Source of the DNA: Delphinapterus leucas
Taxonomy: Eukaryota; Chordata; Mammalia; Artiodactyla; Monodontidae
Assembly: GCF_002288925.2 (NCBI RefSeq)
Contig: NW_022097993.1
Location: 10,122,811-10,186,810, forward strand
DNA: 64,000 bases
Direction: 5' to 3'
The position numbers and the translations under genes were made by a program. Each line of letters starts with the position of its first letter. Within the stretch, counting starts at the first letter, position 1. Of this stretch, positions 58,959 through 64,000 are shown in pieces. A model generated the notes under the pieces. That model saw only the letters and a list, made by a program, of their open reading frames with translations. It was not told the DNA's origin and did not search any database.

Positions 58959-59560
58959 TTTGCTTCTTTTTTTTTTAAATTTTTATTGGAGTATAGTTGC
59001 TTTACAATGTTGTGTCAGTTTCTACTGTACAGCAAGCAAATCAGTTATATGTATAGATATATATCCCCTTTTTTTTTGGATTTCCTTCCCATTTAGGTCA
59101 CCACAGAGCACTGGGTATAGTTCCCTGTGCTGTACAGTAAGTTCTCATTAGTTATCTATTTTACACATAGTAGTGTATACATGTCAATCCCAATCTCCCA
59201 ATTTATCCCACCCCCCTTTCCCCCACTGGGTGTCCATACATTTGTTCTCTATGTCTATGTCTATGTCTGCTTAGTAAATAGGTTCATCTGTACCATTTTT
59301 CTAGATTCCACATATATGCATTAATATATGATATTTGTTTTTCTCTTTTTGACTTACTTCACTCTGTATGACAGTCTCTATTTCCATCCACGTCACTGCA
59401 AATGGCACAATTTCATTCCTTCTTATGGCTGAGTAGTATTCCATTGTATATACATACCACATCTTCTTTATTTACACTGGCTATTGTACACAGTGCTGCA
59501 GTGACTACTGGGGTGCATGTATCTTTGGGAATTATGGTTTTCTCCAGATATTTGTTCTAA
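58959..59560 (-). mobile_element. L1 3'-end fragment (3'UTR and ORF2 tail)
   Basis: On the plus strand it starts with T-rich DNA, then 'attggagtatagttgctttacaatgttgtgtcag', 'gagtagttccctgtgct'-like sequence, 'cttatggctgagtagtattccattgtatat' and 'attatggttttctccagata', the complement of an artiodactyl L1 3' end. It is 5'-truncated near 59555. Three CTATGT units occur near 59250. Confidence 0.9.
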
Positions 59561-59954
59561 ACTTTGCCCTGCAAAGCTTGAGCAAGCAGCAGAACCCAAA
59601 GAAGGGTATTGTGGTATTCACCTCGAAGAGCTGTGCCAGGTAGGTGCCAGAGGCCACAGGGGCTCAGTGAACAAGGCCAGTGAAGCCCATCAAGAATTAA
59701 GGTGACTCCAAATGATTTGTGTTCTAGTTGCCTAATGCAGTGATGTCAGCGTAACATAGGAATACATTCCTGAGCACCATGGATATGAATCATCAAACTT
59801 GAGTAGCAGAAAGATAAGGAATCACCATATGCAGTAGAAATTCAAGAACCCAGGACACTACAGAAATAGTACTAGAGGTCTTACCCAGACCTTTGCAGCT
59901 CAACAATCACAGACAAGTTTTCAATGAATTATACCTAAGACACGAAAAGTGACC
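59561..59954. other. Non-coding spacer
   Basis: Nothing recognised. Confidence 0.5.
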
Positions 59955-60135
59955 ATTAAGGCTTACCAAGTACCTGGCACTGTAGTCACAACCTGACATA
60001 TGTCTCGTTCTAGCCTCACAGCAGCTATGGAACTGTGAGGAATTGTGTGCACTGTGCTCCACATTTCACAGATGAGAAAACTGAGGCCCCTACTATGTGG
60101 CAGAACTGGTATTTGCATCCAAGGCTAATTCCAAA
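59955..60135 (-). repeat. MIR SINE fragment
   Basis: The complement of MIR is visible: 'ccaagtacctggcactgtagtcac', 'cctcacagcagctatggaact', 'catttcacagatgagaaaactgaggcccc' and 'ggtatttgcatccaaggctaa'. Confidence 0.75.
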
Positions 60136-60640
60136 GGATTTTTCCTTCTTTTAATTTATTCATTTTTGAATACACAATAGATTCACATGGTACAGAACTG
60201 AAAAGATAAAAAATGCCATAAAATAAAAGATAAGCCCCCCTCCTACCTCTACACAGTTTCCTTCCCAAGGGGCAGCTAATTTATTAGTTTGTAAACACTT
60301 TGAGAGATGTTTACCAGCTCCAGCAGTGAACCTGTCTCTTCTTTCAGTTCTGTTAATTTTTGCTTCATGTATTGAAACATTTTGACGGTCTGCTGTTAGG
60401 AACATAAAAGTTTAGGATGGCTGTCTTCTTAGAGGATGGACTCATGTATCCTTATGTAACGTTCCTCTTTATCACTAATAATCTTCCTTGTTCTGAAATC
60501 TACTTTGTATGATATAATATAGCTCTTCCCTCTTTCTTTTGATTAGTATCAGCTTGGTTTACCTTCCTCTCTTTCTTTGCTTTTAGCTTACCTGAGTCTT
60601 TATGTTTATAATATATTTCTTGTCTGCCACCTCAATTCTC
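60136..60640 (-). mobile_element. Old L1 fragment (endonuclease region)
   Basis: From about 60300, the order 'gctgttaggaacataaaagtttaggatggctgtcttctta', 'tccttatgtaacgttcctctttatcac', 'ttgttctgaaatctactttgta' and 'ttttgattagtatcagc' matches the complement of the L1 ORF2 5' region. The left 160 bp (60136-60300) is less certain and may be a separate repeat. Confidence 0.6.
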
Positions 60641-60791
60641 TGATGCGGCCAAGAAAGGCATTTTTTCAGTTGTTCAAGCTTCTTGTTTAAGGTTGGAAAC
60701 AATGACTTCCAAGCTGTTTACAGGTCAGAGCTGAATCCAGAAGTTTTTCTCAGCCCAATCATTTTTTAAGATAATTCTCTCTTAGAGACAA
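60641..60791. other. Non-coding spacer
   Basis: Short unassigned stretch between an old L1 fragment and a SINE. Confidence 0.5.
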
Positions 60792-61036
60792 TGAACATAC
60801 ATTTTTAAAATTTATTTATTTATTTTTTTTGCAGTACGCGGGCCTCTCACTGTTGTGGCCCCTCCCGTTGCGGAGCACAGGCTCCGGACGCGCAGGCTCA
60901 GCGGCCATGGCTCACGGGCCCAGCCGCTCCGCGGCATGTGGGATCTTCCCGGACCGGGGCACGAACCCGTGTCCCCCGCATCGGCAGGCGGACTCTCAAC
61001 CACTGCGCCACCAGGGAAGCCCTGAACATACATTTT
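60792..61036 (-). mobile_element. CHR-1-like SINE with perfect 14-bp TSD
   Basis: Element 60806-61022. The left tail is a TTTA/T-rich segment rather than pure T; the body matches the CHR-1 consensus closely and the head complement CCACCAGGGAAGCCC is at the right. The flanks TGAACATACATTTT (60792-60805 and 61023-61036) are identical. Confidence 0.96.
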
Positions 61037-62977
61037 AATAAACAGAAATTTTTACCTTTCTGTTGATTAGAGCAGTAATATGTGCATTGAATTCACTTGG
61101 GTTATATGCATTGTTTCAAAGCATAATAAAAAGGAGAAAAAATAGGATTTGGCGCTATATATCATGTTAAGATTGGACTTACATTTGTCACAAGACTGTT
61201 CTTACTAACAGTCATGCTAACACTACTACCACACAGTAATTACTACCACTATACTTACTAACTATACTGACCCTGTGAGAGCACTAAAATCCAGGGAGCC
61301 TAAGTTAAACAATCCGACCTGTAGTCTACTTTTTTTTTTCTTTGGAAAAGAAAATGCCTAAGATTAACTTGGAAAAAAAGCTGCAGACAGTCTTAAAGTG
61401 ACCTTAACTGCTTCCTTGACCATAATTTTCCTTGGATCTGCATCCTCTTATAGTTTGGCTGCATAATACTTTTGTTCTTAAAAGATGCAATGTTATAATT
61501 TAATAAAGAGAAACCACCTATCCATTTTATAGAAAGTTCCTGAATCTAACCATCCCCCCTCCCCCGATGGGAAATCATAAATGGCGACTATTTCCAGGGG
61601 CAAAGAGGATCTAAACAGTTGAGGTAACAATAAAGCATCTTTTAAGATATTCTCTTGCTCCCTTTTAAGTGATAACTCGGATCTCTTAGAGTAGGTAGGG
61701 TTCCTAACCATCAAAAAACAATCTCTGAAATTTACAGACCTGACATAGTTCATGGGAGTTTTGTACAACTATCAAATTTCATTCATAAATGGAGATTTGT
61801 GATACCTTTTGCTTACATCATATAGTTGGAAAAAGTATCGTGCCTAAGCTATGACAATTCCTGCCCTTAAGAGCATTTTCGATTGAACTTTTAAAATTGA
61901 ATAGAGCATATTATCTCAGTCATATATTGCTGGTTATCTTAATGTTATATATTGCTAAAATGTAATGACTTAGACCACACCTGTTTGTTTCTCCTTAAGG
62001 TCCTGTGCGCAGACTAGCGGACTCTTCTGTTGTCCGGCCTGACCTTACCTGGGGGAGGCCTTCAGCTGTGGGGGCCTGGATGCCTCAACCGTGGGAGGTG
62101 GGGTTACTGGGCCATGATTACCATGTGTGGTTATCATGGTAATCGTGATTACCACCTTCCATCCCAGGTACCATGTGTGCTGATGTCCCACTGGCCAGAA
62201 GTCATACAGCCAATGGGAAGGGGAATTTATAAGAGTCTGGACCCTGGGAGACTTGATTCATTGGAGGCCATTGCTGTAAAAATATCCTACTCCTTTTGAC
62301 TCCATGTGTTCACATATTTCCCAAGAACCCCAAAACCGCACCTAATCACTGCACAAAGCTCAAAGTCCAGGATCTAGTAGTAATTAAACCGAATAAAGAT
62401 CTAGTAATATGGATCTAGTAATCTGCCCCAGATCCTGATGCAAATGAGGCTTCAGAAGTGAGTTTCTCAACTGCAGCTCTTTGGGAGTGGCTCCTCCTAA
62501 AAATGGATCTGTGAATTAAATAGTTACTTTAGTTTTGCCCCATGCACCCAACATATACTGGTAAGATAAGGAAAAGATAACTTCAACTAGACACCCACAT
62601 TCCAAAAAGAAAGGAACAGAGACACATAGCTTCCCTGGTCCATAACGATGATGCAGTCCTGCCAGGCACATGCTCTCCAGACCCACAACTCTAAGAACAG
62701 GGAATGTTCCTTATTCCTTGATAGAGAGAGGGTCTGTCTAGTGCCTCCCTGATCTTTTATTTTCCTTAGCCTCCTGTTTGATTTTTAGCCATTTTAATAT
62801 GGAGTGAATTTGCCTGGATCTAGTAGCACTTCTTTTGGAGAAGTCACCATTGTTATACCCATAGATATTCCTTCCACCTCATCCTCTCTCTCCCCACTTT
62901 TTGAAGTGTCATTTATACACACATTAGATCATCTCACTGAGTCTCACACTTAACTTCTGTTTTCACTTCCTTTTCAG
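61037..62977. other. Single-copy stretch
   Basis: About 1.9 kb without a confident repeat. A T-run lies at about 61330-61341 and a C-rich patch at 61554-61565. The 62100-62160 patch has three GATTACC motifs in alternating orientation. 'Gatctagta' recurs four times at 62371-62429, near 62406-62425 in close tandem. The 89-91 aa frames have no domain. Confidence 0.45.
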
Positions 62978-63066
62978 GACTTGTGATTTCTTCATGAACA
63001 AGAAGGGCTGGAGCAAACACACTCAGGTGAGCCGAGATGGAGCAGAATGCCCATCACCTGTTCCAG
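62978..63066 (+). other. Candidate exon with two alternative strong donors (non-coding RNA or untranslated exon?)
   Basis: The upstream sequence ends in a pyrimidine-rich tract and TTTTCAG (acceptor at 62977/62978). Two strong donors follow: CAG|GTGAGC after 63026 and CAG|GTGAGT after 63066. This would give exons of 49 or 89 bp, a plausible internal exon size. One of three frames is open across it, but I recognise no protein. No neighbouring exon is known, so this rests on splice-site quality alone. Confidence 0.3.
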
Positions 63067-63288
63067 GTGAGTCTGTAGGCTCCGTGGACCATTTGTCTGG
63101 GAATAAGAGGCTGACTTTACTGTTGGGCAACAGCTAATGATATTCTGTGGCTGGAGAGAGAGAAATTAGATGGATAGCAAACAAAATGGAAGGCTCTTTA
63201 CTGGAAAAAGGAATGGGGAAAAAAGGATGAGACAGGGTGCTTTTGGAGGGGGATGTATCATGTGCAGAACCTGGGTTAAGAAGAATAC
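63067..63288. other. Non-coding spacer
   Basis: Nothing recognised. Confidence 0.5.
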
Positions 63289-63403
63289 TAGCACTCCTGT
63301 TCTATATGTAATAGTTGGCATCAACAGCAAGGTCCTGCTGTATAGCACAGGGAATGCTATTCAATACCCTGTGAAAAACCATAATGGAAAAGAATATGAA
63401 AAA

Positions 63404-63460
<57 letters not shown>

Positions 63461-63557
63461 CGCTTTGCTGCACAGCAGAGATTAACACAACATCATAAAT
63501 CAACTGTACTTTAATTTAAAATAAATGAAAAAAAGAAGACAAATGTTAGCACTCCTG
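63289..63557 (+). mobile_element. L1 3'-end insertion with 11-bp TSD and internal microsatellite
   Basis: Element 63300-63546: 'agcaaggtcctgctgtatagcacaggga', 'tgaaaaaccataatgg', 'gctgcacagcagagattaacac' and an A-rich end. The flanks TAGCACTCCTG (63289-63299 and 63547-63557) are identical. The usual short TG/TA stretch of this 3'UTR has expanded to a (TG)n(TA)n repeat at about 63404-63452. Confidence 0.88.
63404..63452. repeat. (TG)n(TA)n compound microsatellite
   Basis: About 19 bp of TG units followed by about 30 bp of TA units inside an L1 3'UTR. Likely length-polymorphic. Confidence 0.95.
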
Positions 63558-63931
63558 CGTTCAACCTCGCATCCTTAGTCCAGACCATGTTTTCTAGACA
63601 ATTTAGTTCAGCACAGTGTCTTATCATCCCGTGCTTATCACTACCCAGCTAGGAGAGAAAAGAAGAGAGGGCAGATAAAGAAAGAATGCATACATGGCAC
63701 TTCATCAGTCTTCAATAATTTAGGACTGGAAAACTTCCCTAAGATTTCCTGACTGACAGCTGCTCTGCAACACATGCCCCAAGAACATGCTGGATTTTCT
63801 GCACAGCCCCTCTCCCCACTATGCATCATTTAAATGAGAGCTTTAGTTGGTAAGGGGATGGAGTGAGTGTGTATAAGCCAGCTATTGATACTTCCCAGGT
63901 ACCACTCTCTTCTCATAAAAAGATGATGAGG
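63558..63931. other. Non-coding spacer
   Basis: Nothing recognised. The 62-aa minus frame (63641-63829) has no domain. Confidence 0.5.
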
Positions 63932-64000
63932 GGGCTTCCCTGGTGGCGCAGTGGTTGAGAGTCCTCCTGCCGATGCAGGGGAACGTGGGTTCGTGCCCCG
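63932..64000 (+). mobile_element. CHR-1-like SINE, cut by the window end
   Basis: It begins GGGCTTCCCTGGTGGCGCAG and runs through 'ctgccgatgcaggg' to GGTTCGTGCCCCG at the last base. The rest lies outside the window. Confidence 0.95.

Overview
This window looks like non-coding nuclear DNA of a cetacean (whale or dolphin). The main evidence is a SINE family of about 210 bp with a tRNA-Glu-like head, seen in both orientations. Its head reads GGCTTCCCTGGTGGC, it carries a Pol III B-box-like GGTTCGTG, and its body has the CGGAGCGGCTGGGCC signature of cetacean CHR-1 elements. There are also older, longer CHR-2-like SINEs, placental MIR/L2/MaLR relics and artiodactyl-type L1s, and I saw no ruminant BovB. 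Family names come from memory of consensus sequences, not from a search.

I found no intact protein-coding gene. The longest open frames are L1 ORF2 pieces, antisense shadows of L1 ORF1, SINE-antisense frames, a minisatellite frame and a few unsupported chance frames. By my rough boundaries about a third of the window is L1.

Layout. 0-9 kb: L2, MaLR and ERV1-like LTR relics and short L1 pieces, including a 159-bp L1 3' end with a 13-bp target-site duplication (TSD), plus a 1.1-kb old L1 on the minus strand and a 0.8-kb L1 5' end. 9-14 kb: two CHR-1 SINEs, a 19/20-bp minisatellite that runs into a 10-N gap, L2 and MIR relics, and a conserved-looking AT-rich block. 14.6-22.8 kb: a decayed near-complete L1 on the plus strand, then a 5'-truncated L1 on the minus strand. 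22.8-35 kb: mostly single-copy sequence with one MaLR LTR, one isolated CpG island (28.37-28.81 kb) and one SINE. 35.6-41.4 kb: a full-length minus-strand L1 bounded by a perfect 14-bp TSD, with both ORFs broken. 42-50.6 kb: an old L1 with about 70-bp tandem 5'UTR units, two CHR-2-like SINEs, an ERV LTR, a MER20-like element and a 5'-inverted (twin-primed) L1 that contains a 100-N gap. 50.6-54 kb: an AT-rich block resembling a developmental enhancer, MIR pieces and a MaLR LTR. 54-64 kb: nested L1s and SINEs, a candidate non-coding exon with two strong splice donors near 63.0 kb, and a SINE cut by the window end.

No operon, CRISPR or prokaryotic mobile system is present, and I see no undescribed multi-gene system. 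The most useful leads are the CpG island, the candidate exon, three enhancer-like blocks, the two repeat-associated assembly gaps and the well-delimited retrotransposition events.
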